Part shown: piece after piece, positions 33,893 through 41,701 of the stretch
How the letters are laid out: every line of letters begins with the position of its first letter
Position numbering within the stretch: position 1 is the first letter of the stretch
Assembly (NCBI GenBank): GCA_030539335.1
Contig: JAUNSG010000018.1
Coordinates: 1 to 42,488 of the forward strand
DNA length: 42,488 nucleotides
Direction of reading: 5' to 3'
Source of the DNA: Eubacteriales bacterium
GTDB lineage: Bacteria > Bacillota > Clostridia > Oscillospirales > Butyricicoccaceae
Notes under the pieces: generated by a model
The model's input: the letters and a program-made list of their open reading frames with translations, nothing else
Database searches by the model: none
What the model was told of the DNA's origin: nothing
Program-made: the position numbers and the translations under genes

Positions 33893-34618
33893 ATGTCAGT
33901 AATTTCTATGAAGCAGCTGCTGGAGGCAGGTGTACACTTCGGTCATCAGACCAGAAGATGGAACCCGAAAATGGCACAGTACATTTTCACCGAGAGAAAC
34001 GGTATCTACATCATCGACCTGCAGCAGACCGTAAAGAAGCTGGAAGAAGCATACTTCTTCGTTCGTGACATCGCAGCAGCCGGTGAGTCCGTTCTGTTCG
34101 TTGGCACCAAGAAGCAGGCACAGGAAGCAATCCGCGAGGAAGCAGAGCGCTCCGGCATGTTCTTTGTCAATGCAAGATGGCTGGGCGGCATGTTGACCAA
34201 CTTCACCACCATGCGTACCCGTATCGCTCGTCTGAACCAGCTCAAGAAGATGCAGGAAGACGGTACCTTCGATCTTCTGCCGAAGAAGGAAGTGATCAAG
34301 CTGCAGCTTGAGATCGCAAAGCTGGAGAAGTACCTGGGCGGCGTAAAGGATATGAAGAAGCTGCCGGGCGCAATGTTCGTTGTTGATCCGCGCAAGGAAA
34401 AGAACGCAATCGCTGAGGCACGCAAGCTGAAGATTCCAGTTGTTGCTATTGTTGACACCAACTGTGATCCGGATGAGATCGACTATGTCATCCCGGGCAA
34501 CGACGATGCAATCCGTGCAATCAAGCTGATCTCCGCTACGATGGCAAATGCGATCATCGAGGGCAAGCAGGGCGAGCAGCTCGCTTCCGAAGAGACGGTT
34601 GAGGAGAAGGCAGAGTAA
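33893..34618 (+). CDS. rpsB: 30S ribosomal protein S2
   Basis: This 241-residue protein is unmistakable: [24 protein letters not shown] at the start, [27 protein letters not shown], and [24 protein letters not shown] near the C-terminus. AAGGAGG precedes ATG 33893; the open frame continues upstream through the leader but is not conserved S2. Codons are those of a highly expressed gene. It is followed by a hairpin and then tsf, the usual order. Confidence 0.98.
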   Translation: MSVISMKQLLEAGVHFGHQTRRWNPKMAQYIFTERNGIYIIDLQQTVKKLEEAYFFVRDIAAAGESVLFVGTKKQAQEAIREEAERSGMFFVNARWLGGMLTNFTTMRTRIARLNQLKKMQEDGTFDLLPKKEVIKLQLEIAKLEKYLGGVKDMKKLPGAMFVVDPRKEKNAIAEARKLKIPVVAIVDTNCDPDEIDYVIPGNDDAIRAIKLISATMANAIIEGKQGEQLASEETVEEKAE

Positions 34619-34633
34619 TTTTATCAATACAAA

Positions 34634-34665
34634 GGCCCGCCGTATGCTTTCGGGCGGGTCTTTTT
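34634..34665 (+). terminator. Intergenic attenuator/terminator between rpsB and tsf
   Basis: The stem GGCCCGCC / GGGCGGGTC is followed by TTTTT, with only 81 bp between the genes. It may reduce tsf expression relative to rpsB. I see no clear promoter after it. Confidence 0.75.
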
Positions 34666-34699
34666 CAGAAAAATTGAATTCATAGGAGGATATTACATC

Positions 34700-35632
34700 A
34701 TGGCATTTACTGCAAAGGATGTTAAGGCTCTGCGCGAGCAGACCAATGTTGGTATGATGGACTGCAAGAAGGCGCTTCAGGAAGCGGACGGCGACTTTGA
34801 CAAGGCAATTGAAATCCTTCGCGAGAAGGGTCTGGCGAAGGCTGCCAAGAAGGCAAGCCGTATCGCTGCCGAGGGTATCGTTTCGATCTCGGTTTGCCCG
34901 GACTGCGGCGTTGCTGCTATGGCTGAGGTAAACTCGGAGACCGACTTCGTTGCAAAGAACGCAGATTTCCAGGGCTTTGTCTCTGACCTGACCAAGGTTG
35001 TCATCAAGGAAAATCCGGCAGACGTTGAGGCGCTCAAGGCTTGCAAGATGGGCGAGCTGACCGTTGAGGGCGCGCTGCAGGAGAAGGTTCTGACCATCGG
35101 TGAGAACCTGCAGATCCGCCGCTTTGTCCGTTACGATGAGAACACCGTAAACGTAGGCTACACCCACATGGGCGGTGTCATCGGCGTTCTGGTTGCTCTC
35201 CAGGTTTCCGACAACATCAAGGAAGCTGCCGAGGTTCAGCAGCTGGGCAAGGACATCGGCATGCAGGTAGCAGCAATGCGCCCGTCTTTCATGGACAAGT
35301 CCGAGGTAGACGAAGCTACGCTGGCAAAGGAGAAGGAAATCCTGATGGCACAGGCTGTCGAGGAGAACAAGACGGCAAAGAAGCCGAAGCCGGAAGCAAT
35401 TTTGGAAAAGATGGTTATGGGCCGCATTGGCAAGTACTACGAGGAGAACTGCCTCCTGCAGCAGGCTTTTGTTAAGGAGAACAAGGTCTCTGTTGAGAAG
35501 CACATCGCAGAGGTAGCCAAGGAGCTGGGCGGCGAGATCAAGCTCGTTAAGTATGACCGTTTCGAGAAGGGCGAAGGCATCGAGAAGCGCGTTGACGACT
35601 TTGCAGCAGAAGTTGCTTCCATGGCGAAGTAA
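34700..35632 (+). CDS. tsf: Elongation factor Ts
   Basis: This 310-residue factor recharges EF-Tu with GTP. The N-terminal UBA-like domain has VKALREQTNVGMMDCKKAL, followed by DFDKAIEILREKG, the core TDFVAKNADF and the later IGVLVALQV. Length is normal for Firmicutes. AGGAGG precedes the ATG. In many clostridia pyrH and frr follow, but here the next gene is an aldolase-like protein. Confidence 0.98.
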   Translation: MAFTAKDVKALREQTNVGMMDCKKALQEADGDFDKAIEILREKGLAKAAKKASRIAAEGIVSISVCPDCGVAAMAEVNSETDFVAKNADFQGFVSDLTKVVIKENPADVEALKACKMGELTVEGALQEKVLTIGENLQIRRFVRYDENTVNVGYTHMGGVIGVLVALQVSDNIKEAAEVQQLGKDIGMQVAAMRPSFMDKSEVDEATLAKEKEILMAQAVEENKTAKKPKPEAILEKMVMGRIGKYYEENCLLQQAFVKENKVSVEKHIAEVAKELGGEIKLVKYDRFEKGEGIEKRVDDFAAEVASMAK

Positions 35633-35651
35633 TTTTTGATTTTGTGAAATC

Positions 35652-35690
35652 CAGAATCTCTTGCCGTTCGCGCAGGAGATTCTGTTTTTA
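35652..35690 (+). terminator. Rho-independent terminator
   Basis: The stem CAGAATCTC / GAGATTCTG, with an inner TTGC / GCAG part, is followed by TTTTT. It ends rpsB-tsf. Confidence 0.9.
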
Positions 35691-35707
35691 TCGAAGTAAT
35701 GTTGAAA

Positions 35708-35730
35708 ACTGTGGCGGAAAGCGTCACAGT
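35708..35730 (+). other. Short strong hairpin or operator upstream of the aldolase gene
   Basis: ACTGTGGCG and CGTCACAGT fold with a GAAAG loop into a 9-bp stem. There is no U tract, so it is not a terminator. It may be an operator, because ACTGTG / CACAGT is an exact dyad. Confidence 0.4.
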
Positions 35731-35823
35731 ATCCTGTTCCAAATGCAAGCGTAGAACTTGTAGAAAAAGGAAGGCGCATTTGGAAATGCATCATTGGTAC
35801 TACGGAAGGAGAACACAAGAATT

Positions 35824-36798
35824 ATGGCACCAAAGGGAAACTTAATGGATTATCGTCCAGACGTTGCCGTACTGGACTGCACGATGCGTGACGGCGGATT
35901 GGTCAATGACTTTTTCTTCACCGATGAGTTTGTCCGCAAGCTCTATGAAACCGATCAGGCTGCCGGCGTCGATTATATGGAAGTTGGCTATCGTGCATCG
36001 AAGGATTTGTTCGATCCGGAGAAATTCGGCAAGTGGAAGTTCTGCACGGATGACGATATTTATGACATCGTCGGTGACAACAATACCAACCTGAAGATTT
36101 CCATTATGGCAGACGTCGGACGTTGTGATTTTAAGCGTGACATCGTGGAGCGCAGCAACAGCCCGGTGGATATGGTCCGCATCGCGACCTATATCAACAC
36201 CATGCCGCTTGCGATTGAAATGATCGAGCACTGCACCAAGATGGGCTATGAGACCACCTGCAACATCATGGCGATTTCCAAGGCAAGAGAAAACGACATC
36301 GATGCGGCACTGGATATGCTCGGCCGCAGCCCGGTTGGCGGCTTCTATCTGGTAGACAGCTACGGTTCGCTCTACCCGGAGCAGATTCGCCATATGTCGC
36401 TCAAGTATTTGGACGTTGCAGAGAAATATGGCAAGCGTGTCGGCATGCATGCACATAACAACCAGCAGCTTGCGTTTGCCAACACCATCGAAGCGTGTGC
36501 AGAGGGCGTCAGCCTGCTGGATGCCTCGATGAACGGTATGGGACGCGGCTCCGGCAACTGCATGATGGAGCAGATCATCAGCTTCCTAAAGAATCCGAAG
36601 TTCAAGCTGGACCCGGTTGTCAAGTTTGTTCAGGAGGAAATGATTCCGCTGCGCGAGAGCGGACTAGCATGGGGCTATGATACGCAGCATCTGCTGACCG
36701 GCCTGCTGAATGTCCATCCGCGCGCTGCCATCCGCTACACCAAGGAAGGCCGCAGAGACTGCCGGAACTTCTACCTGGAATTGCTGGATGATGACTAA
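35824..36798 (+). CDS. HMGL-like aldolase catalytic domain protein
   Basis: This 324-residue cytoplasmic protein has the DRE-TIM barrel pattern. LDCTMRDGGLVND supplies the Arg-Asp pair, and the metal-binding GMHAHNNQQLAFANT and the DASMNGMGRGSGN stretch are intact. It resembles 4-hydroxy-2-oxovalerate aldolase-type enzymes that in clostridia are annotated only as aldolase-domain proteins. I chose ATG 35824; AAGGAG lies 12 bases upstream, which is a little far, and an upstream TTG at 35794 has no ribosome site. No partner dehydrogenase is adjacent, so the substrate is unknown. Confidence 0.83.
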   Translation: MAPKGNLMDYRPDVAVLDCTMRDGGLVNDFFFTDEFVRKLYETDQAAGVDYMEVGYRASKDLFDPEKFGKWKFCTDDDIYDIVGDNNTNLKISIMADVGRCDFKRDIVERSNSPVDMVRIATYINTMPLAIEMIEHCTKMGYETTCNIMAISKARENDIDAALDMLGRSPVGGFYLVDSYGSLYPEQIRHMSLKYLDVAEKYGKRVGMHAHNNQQLAFANTIEACAEGVSLLDASMNGMGRGSGNCMMEQIISFLKNPKFKLDPVVKFVQEEMIPLRESGLAWGYDTQHLLTGLLNVHPRAAIRYTKEGRRDCRNFYLELLDDD

Positions 36799-36807
36799 AT
36801 TGAACCG

Positions 36808-36837
36808 ATCGCCTGTCTTCGGACAGGCGATTTTTTT
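36808..36837 (+). terminator. Rho-independent terminator with UUCG tetraloop
   Basis: The perfect 10-bp stem ATCGCCTGTC / GACAGGCGAT with TTCG loop is followed by seven T. Confidence 0.95.
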
Positions 36838-36926
36838 AGCGGAAATGCATTTGTATTCTTTTCTGTCCGCGAGATCGCAGTATCATGAAAAAGTATACGA
36901 AAACTTTTGAAAAAAAGAAAAAGAAC

Positions 36927-36955
36927 TTGTGCAAAATGAGAGAATGCGATATAAT
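36927..36955 (+). promoter_or_regulatory. Promoter of the LysR gene
   Basis: TTGTGC, 17-bp spacer, TATAAT (36950-36955); a second TATAAT overlaps at 36955-36960. Confidence 0.7.
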
Positions 36956-37013
36956 ATAATTGGAAAAAGGCCTGACAAAATATTCAAAACATAGCAGAAA
37001 GAGGAGTCGACGC

Positions 37014-37895
37014 ATGACATTGCGAAATATGCAGATTTTTCTTGCCGTTGCGGACTTCGGCAGCATGAGTGAGGCAGCGAAACAGCTTGATATTGCACAG
37101 CCCTCGGTCAGCGGGACCATTGCGGAGATTGAGGAGCAGTACAGCATTCGCTTATTTGAGCGCATGGGGAGAAAGCTATACATCACGCAGACGGGGAGGC
37201 AGCTCGAGGAATATGCCCGGTATATCCTGTCGATGTTTGATGCGATGGAACAGGAGTTAAAGAATGCGCAGGAGACGGTAGCGCTCCGACTCGGTGCAAC
37301 ACAGACCGTCGGCACCTGTGTGATGTGCGGCCTGCTGCAGCGATATCAGGAGAGATGCCCGGGTACGGCGCCGCAGGTCTACGTAGACAACACGAAGAAA
37401 ATCGAGCAGATGCTGCTGCGCAGTGAATTGGATGCTGCGATTGTGGAAGGACAGATTGAGAGCAAGGAATTGCGGACAAAGACCATCCTGTATGATCCGC
37501 TGGTGCTGGTAGGCCCGGTAGAGAACAATCTGTTGGAGGAGAAGGAGGCTGTGTACCGGGAGGATCTCTGTGAGGTCCCCTTTATCCTGCGTGAGGTGGG
37601 AAGCGGCACACGGGATCTGTTTGAGCGGGCGATGGGTACGCTTCCGATTCAGGAGAGATGGACCTGTACCAACAGTGAGGCGATTCTCAATGCGGTGGAG
37701 AGTGGTTTTGGCTATACCGTCATCTCACGGCGGCTGGCGCAGGACCGTCTGAACCGCGGGACATTGGTACAGATTCCGGTGGAGGATGCGCGGCTTGAGC
37801 GCGCCTTTGCGCTGGTTTGGCATAAGAATAAATATATCGGCGATCCGCTTGGTCTGTTCATGCAGATGTGCAGTGAAATCGCGGAGGAAAACTAG
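37014..37895 (+). CDS. LysR-family transcriptional regulator
   Basis: This 293-residue regulator has an N-terminal winged HTH (MSEAAKQLDIAQPSVSGTIAEIE, about 22-44, then RLFERMGRKLYIT). A periplasmic-binding-like effector domain follows, with LRLGATQTVG, ELDAAIVEGQ and REVGSGTRDLFE. It most resembles the CysB/CbL-like group with the EVGSGTR stretch. ATG 37014 has AGAGGAG upstream. It is in the same direction as the aldolase gene but separated by a terminator, and no divergent target gene is present. Confidence 0.92.
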   Translation: MTLRNMQIFLAVADFGSMSEAAKQLDIAQPSVSGTIAEIEEQYSIRLFERMGRKLYITQTGRQLEEYARYILSMFDAMEQELKNAQETVALRLGATQTVGTCVMCGLLQRYQERCPGTAPQVYVDNTKKIEQMLLRSELDAAIVEGQIESKELRTKTILYDPLVLVGPVENNLLEEKEAVYREDLCEVPFILREVGSGTRDLFERAMGTLPIQERWTCTNSEAILNAVESGFGYTVISRRLAQDRLNRGTLVQIPVEDARLERAFALVWHKNKYIGDPLGLFMQMCSEIAEEN

Positions 37896-37920
37896 CCGGT
37901 GTGTTTTCTATGGGAGAAGA

Positions 37921-37962
37921 GATCTCCTCTGAACGAATGCTTTCGTTTGGAGGAGATTTTTT
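37921..37962 (+). terminator. Rho-independent terminator
   Basis: ATCTCCTCTGAACGA pairs with TCGTTTGGAGGAGAT and is followed by a TTTTT run. Confidence 0.9.
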
Positions 37963-37996
37963 GATGCAGAGGTATAGATCCGGGAAAAAGCGGCTA

Positions 37997-38018
37997 GAGT
38001 AAAGGAAGAATTTTACTC
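37997..38018. promoter_or_regulatory. Dyad upstream of rubrerythrin
   Basis: GAGTAAA and TTTACTC are separated by 8 bp, six bases before AGGAGG. It may be an oxidative-stress operator or a hairpin that hides the ribosome site. It does not match a PerR box. Confidence 0.4.
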
Positions 38019-38035
38019 ATTATAGGAGGTCAGAC

Positions 38036-38575
38036 ATGGAATTGAAAGGAAGTCGGACAGAGGCAAATTTGTTTGCCGCATTTGCCGGAGAATCACAGGC
38101 AAGAAACAAATATACGTTTTATGCGAACAAAGCGCGCAAGGAAGGCTATGAGCAGATTGCCGCTCTGTTTGAGGAGACCGCCCACAACGAGATGGCACAC
38201 GCCAGACTGTGGTTTCAGCTGCTGCGCGAGGGCAAGGAACCGGATACGGTGGGAAGCCTGGAGGATGCCGCAGGCGGTGAGCATTTTGAATGGGCGGAAA
38301 TGTATGCAGACTTTGCAAAGACGGCAAAGGAGGAGGGCTTTGACCACATTGCGTTCCTGTTTGAAAAGGTTGCCGACATTGAAAAGACCCATGAGGACCG
38401 ATTCCGCAAGCTGATCGGCAACCTTGAGGAGGGGCTGGTATTCTCCCGCGACGGAGAAGCGATCTGGCAATGCCGCGAGTGTGGGCATATTGTGGTAGGG
38501 AAACAGGCGCCGCAGATCTGCCCGGTATGTGCACGTCCGCAGGCCTATTTCCAGCTCAAGCCGGAAAATTATTAA
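38036..38575 (+). CDS. Rubrerythrin
   Basis: This 179-residue cytoplasmic non-heme iron protein reduces hydrogen peroxide in anaerobes. The four-helix ferritin-like domain shows the Glu ligands in AAFAGESQARNKY and FEETAHNEMAHARLW, with the second pair in HFEWAEMYADFAKTA and VADIEKTHEDRF. The C-terminal rubredoxin-like domain has both CxxC pairs (CRECGH and CPVC). It stands alone between terminators and has a strong TAGGAGG site. Confidence 0.95.
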   Translation: MELKGSRTEANLFAAFAGESQARNKYTFYANKARKEGYEQIAALFEETAHNEMAHARLWFQLLREGKEPDTVGSLEDAAGGEHFEWAEMYADFAKTAKEEGFDHIAFLFEKVADIEKTHEDRFRKLIGNLEEGLVFSRDGEAIWQCRECGHIVVGKQAPQICPVCARPQAYFQLKPENY

Positions 38576-38674
38576 ATGTGTAGATTATGAGATAAATTGC
38601 AAAAATCATATGGAAATTGGCGTGAAAATGGTGTAAAATAAAAACCTACGGATTCAACAAAGGTGGTGAAGTGT

Positions 38675-39352
38675 ATGACATTAGCAGAGGCAATTGCACA
38701 GGTCCGGGCTGGAGAACAGGACGGCTTTTCCGATGTAATTTCATACACGGCGCCGAACATCTGGCTGGCGGTTTCCCTCTTATGCGGCAGGGAGATCGGA
38801 AGTACGATGACCGCGGTATACCGCCGCGCGGCAGAGCAGGGAGATGGGCTGCATTCGCCAAGTGATTTGCGTCTGTGGCTGTGCGGCATTGCGTACCCTC
38901 TGCTGCTGGCGAAGCCGGATGGCGTGCATCCGATGACCGGCCGTTCGGACAGCGAGGTATTCTTCCGGATGCTGTCCGCGTTGCCGCGGGAGGAACGCAC
39001 CGCCGTGCTGCTGCTCTGTGGAGAGGGATGTACGGCGGCGCAATGTGCGCAGATTTTGGATAGTCCGGAAATTGAAATCAAGCGTGCGATGCGCCGGGCG
39101 CGCGCTTCGCTGGCAGAACACGCGAAGCGGGAGCGGATCTTTTCCGGGGATACCGTCAACACCGCATGGATTTTGAAGCGCATGAAGGAACTGCGGGAGC
39201 AGAAGGCACAGCAGCCGGAGCTGTTTTCCACCATCACTCGGTGTGTACAGGAAGGTACTGACTTTGTCGAGGAGAGTACTTCGTCTGCGCCGGGGAAAAC
39301 AGACCCCAGAAACTATTTTCAGAAGCTGTTCCGCACCAAACGATTCAGTTAG
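38675..39352 (+). CDS. Divergent sigma-factor-like helix-turn-helix protein
   Basis: This 225-residue cytoplasmic protein has the layout of a short sigma-70/ECF factor. A degenerate region-2-like half (about 1-90) is followed by a clear region-4-like HTH (LPREERTAVLLLCGEGCTAAQCAQIL, then PEIEIKRAMRRARASL) near 105-150. An extra charged tail of 75 residues then follows. The Trp/Arg residues that normally open promoter DNA are not obvious in the first half, so it could be a regulator rather than a working sigma factor. ATG 38675 is preceded by AAAGGTGGTGA. No anti-sigma gene is adjacent. Confidence 0.7.
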   Translation: MTLAEAIAQVRAGEQDGFSDVISYTAPNIWLAVSLLCGREIGSTMTAVYRRAAEQGDGLHSPSDLRLWLCGIAYPLLLAKPDGVHPMTGRSDSEVFFRMLSALPREERTAVLLLCGEGCTAAQCAQILDSPEIEIKRAMRRARASLAEHAKRERIFSGDTVNTAWILKRMKELREQKAQQPELFSTITRCVQEGTDFVEESTSSAPGKTDPRNYFQKLFRTKRFS

Positions 39353-39355
39353 ACG

Positions 39356-39389
39356 AATAGGGATACAGTTTCTGTATCCCTATTTTTTT
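39356..39389 (+). terminator. Rho-independent terminator
   Basis: The perfect 13-bp stem AATAGGGATACAG / CTGTATCCCTATT is followed by five T. Confidence 0.93.
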
Positions 39390-39437
39390 ATCCAAAAACA
39401 GCCGGAGCGGACAACAGGAAAGGAGAATGACGGAAAA

Positions 39438-39689
39438 ATGAGACGCCTGATTTTTATGGGGAAGCATATTCTTCCCGCTGCAAAAATATTGTTTGAAGGG
39501 AAGGACACCTATACCGAGAAGCAGATGGCACTCTGGCCGGAGCTGGAGGTAACTGTGCAGGACGATGGCCGCTATGCGGTCTGGGTAAATCTGCTTGACG
39601 ATGCCGATCTGCTCCAGGACAGCAAGCGAGATACGCAGAATACGATTGCGCGCATCGAGCCGATGGCGGATGAAATTTTGGTGGATTAA
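39438..39689 (+). CDS. Small uncharacterised protein
   Basis: This 83-residue protein begins MRRLIFMGKHILPAAKILFEG and continues with an alternating segment LEVTVQDDGRYAVWVNLLD. It ends acidic. AGGAGA lies 11 bases upstream of ATG 39438; a second ATG at 39456 could also serve. No transmembrane helix or known motif. It precedes the DUF6514-like and MntP genes in the same direction. Confidence 0.6.
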   Translation: MRRLIFMGKHILPAAKILFEGKDTYTEKQMALWPELEVTVQDDGRYAVWVNLLDDADLLQDSKRDTQNTIARIEPMADEILVD

Positions 39690-39769
39690 TCGACAAAATA
39701 TGACAAACTGTGATATATGTGCAGTGTTATACTTTTTGTAATCGAAATTACGAAAGGAGCGCATGCACA

Positions 39770-39991
39770 TTGGTATGCTACAGAAGGACAACAAAAAGAG
39801 ACAGCGAACATCGGATCTGGTACGGTGTGGCGGCAGTAGAAGATGGCAGAGTTGTGGAACGGATGGACGATTTGACAACGGATGACGATCTGGTCGGGAA
39901 GCTGCTGGAGCAGCTCAATACCGGCCATGCCTCACGCATCCACTTTGCGGAAATCATTGAGGATTTTATGGCACAGCTTTCTTATATCTGA
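39770..39991 (+). CDS. DUF6514-like small protein
   Basis: This 73-residue protein has WYGVAAVEDGRVVERMDDLTTD in the middle and ends with ASRIHFAEIIEDFM. That pattern resembles what I recall of the DUF6514 family of clostridia (V.D.S.d...v..L and iHl.dvvEDFl). I chose the TTG at 39770, because AAAGGAG lies about ten bases upstream; the ATG at 39764 is in a different frame. Function unknown. The mntP gene starts 42 bp downstream. Confidence 0.65.
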   Translation: MVCYRRTTKRDSEHRIWYGVAAVEDGRVVERMDDLTTDDDLVGKLLEQLNTGHASRIHFAEIIEDFMAQLSYI

Positions 39992-40033
39992 AGACCTTGT
40001 GGCAGTGCCCTTCCGCCGACTGGAGGAGTACGT

Positions 40034-40582
40034 ATGGACTTTTTGGATGTTGCAATGATTGGCGCCGGATTGAGCATGGATGCGTTCGCCGTATCCATTT
40101 CCAATGGCATGGTGTACCGCGGACTGACGAAGGTCCGGCGTGCGGCTATGCCGGTATTTTTTGGAGCGTTTCAGATTTTGATGCCGGTGATGGGCTACTA
40201 TGTCGGCAGTCTGTTTACCGCATGGATCGACCGGTATGCCGGATTTCTGATCCTGTGCATTCTGGGAATCATCGGCGGGAAGATGGTATGGGACGGCTCT
40301 CATCGCGAGAGCACCGAGGAGACCGCAGAAAATCTCACCTGGGGAATGCTGCTGCTTCAGGCGGTGGCAACTAGTATCGATGCGTTTGCCGTCGGCATTG
40401 GTTTCTCCGCCGTCGGGATTGCACTGGTGCCGGCCTGTTCGCTGATCGGTGTGACAACCTTTCTCTTGTGTTGGATTGCGATTGCAATCGGCCGTGTGTT
40501 TGGAGCCCTGTTGGAGGAAAAGGCACAAATTGTCGGAGGAATTGTTCTGATTATCCTTGGAATCAAGTCATTTCTGGCATAA
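40034..40582 (+). CDS. mntP: Manganese efflux pump MntP
   Basis: This 182-residue membrane protein has six hydrophobic helices and the two half-repeat signatures with acidic residues: GAGLSMDAFAVSISNGM near 10-26 and QAVATSIDAFAVGIGFS near 110-126. GKMVWDG near 82-88 is also typical. It exports excess Mn2+. The space upstream is too short for a yybP-ykoY manganese riboswitch of its own. GGAGGAG precedes the ATG. Confidence 0.93.
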   Translation: MDFLDVAMIGAGLSMDAFAVSISNGMVYRGLTKVRRAAMPVFFGAFQILMPVMGYYVGSLFTAWIDRYAGFLILCILGIIGGKMVWDGSHRESTEETAENLTWGMLLLQAVATSIDAFAVGIGFSAVGIALVPACSLIGVTTFLLCWIAIAIGRVFGALLEEKAQIVGGIVLIILGIKSFLA

Positions 40583-40596
40583 AAACATACAAACAA

Positions 40597-40623
40597 AGCC
40601 CCTGTCCTGCGACAGGGGCTTTT
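40597..40623. terminator. Bidirectional terminator
   Basis: The perfect 10-bp stem AGCCCCTGTC / GACAGGGGCT with CTGC loop has TTT on the right and, for the opposite direction, AAAC on the left. It serves mntP and the convergent MerR gene. Confidence 0.88.
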
Positions 40624-40637
40624 GCATGGATTGGATT

Positions 40638-41507
40638 TCATTCGGTTTTGGGAAATGGCGGCTTTCTTCCATAAAATGCTGCAACCGCGTTGGAGAAAAA
40701 TTTTGCGGCTCCGTGCCCATACATCTCGTCAAAGGCCGCGGAGCGTTTCTCATCCTGATAGGTTTTGGCAAGGGCCAGCATAAAATCCGATTCGTTTTTC
40801 AGACGATAGAACGTCTTGACGACAGAGCCATATTCCCATACGAATTCTTTTGCCGCCAGGGAATCCGGAGGGGAATCCAAAATACCGGGAAGCTTGTTCA
40901 AAACCGTCATAAGCTGCTGCTGAAACCCGTCGAACGCCTCCCGGTTTGGCGGATTTTTCAATGCATGCAGAGCCGTTTCCTTGCTGTCATACCATGTGAG
41001 CATTTGCCGATAGCCCTGCTGCATGTCCGCCTTTGACGCACGTTCCACATAATGCGTTTGTCAGCGTTCAAAGCTGCCGAATTCTGCGATCGCAGCCTGC
41101 TTTATGTTGTCCGGCATGTGCTCATACATACTTTGGCTGATTTCCATAAGCTCCGACCGGTGAAAGATCTCGAAATCCATATGGTTGTCACCATCCAGAA
41201 TTTCATCGATCCGATCAATCAGTCGTTCAAAGCGTTCCTTTTGCCGTACCAGCATCGTGCGCTGTATTTGAAGGATTTGGTTTCGGCTCAGAGCGGATGC
41301 GTGCAGAATCTCCTTGATTTCCTTTAACGGAATATCAAACTCACGAAAAAATAAGATCTGCTGTAACGTTTCCAGTGCGTCATCGTCATAAAGACGATAG
41401 CCGGTTTTACTTCGGGATGTTGGAATTAACAGACCGATCTGGTCGTAATAGTGAAGCGATCGGATGCTGATCCCGGTCCGGTTGGATAATTCTTTGACTG
41501 TCATCAT
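40638..41507 (-). pseudogene. MerR-family regulator with TipAS-type domain, interrupted by in-frame TGA
   Basis: The minus-strand frame from ATG 41507 encodes a MerR HTH (VKELSNRTGISIRSLHYYDQIGLL) and a coiled-coil with RQKERFERLIDRIDEIL. It then runs into EIFHRSELM and AIAEFGSFER, where TGA at 41063-41061 stops it. The same frame continues at once with QTHYVERASKADMQQGY and the rest of a TipAS-like antibiotic-binding domain to TGA at 40640-40638. The whole frame is 288 residues plus the stop, which is normal for the family. The TGA may replace a Trp codon. AGGAGG precedes the start. It is either a recent pseudogene or yields a 148-residue truncated regulator. Confidence 0.82.
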
Positions 41508-41538
41508 GGCGCATGACCTCCTGCTTTCGGATACCATC

Positions 41539-41569
41539 AGGATAAACCATGACGTGGGGGAAGGGTCAA
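41539..41569 (-). promoter_or_regulatory. MerR-type promoter with 19-bp spacer
   Basis: On the minus strand TTGACC (41569-41564), a 19-bp spacer, TATCCT (41544-41539). Long spacers are the hallmark of promoters opened by MerR-family activators, and this one lies just upstream of the MerR gene, implying self-control. Confidence 0.7.
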
Positions 41570-41673
41570 TACGGAAACGGCATTTGGATCGGGATAAAAT
41601 TATGACAAGCTCTGCTGTCACAATCCACCAGAATCAAGACGGCATGATAGAACGGATTGCTTTTCACGGATCG

Positions 41674-41689
41674 GATACCGAAAGGTATC
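41674..41689. other. Short hairpin between the PAS and MerR genes
   Basis: GATACC and GGTATC enclose CGAA on the + strand. No U tract follows in either direction, so termination is doubtful. Confidence 0.3.
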
Positions 41690-41701
41690 GTTCATAGTAT
41701 G

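Noticed and set aside
33896..35818. Long open frame on the minus strand opposite rpsB and tsf (about 640 codons)
   Set aside because: It mirrors the strong codon bias of rpsB and tsf, spans a terminator on the other strand, and its translation has no domain or ribosome site.
39992..40033. yybP-ykoY manganese riboswitch before mntP
   Set aside because: Only 42 bp separate the genes, too little for the aptamer, and no such fold is visible.
41061..41063. TGA as selenocysteine codon in the MerR/TipAS gene
   Set aside because: The family has no Sec or catalytic Cys at this place, no SECIS-like hairpin was seen directly downstream, and Trp (TGG) is the more plausible original residue.
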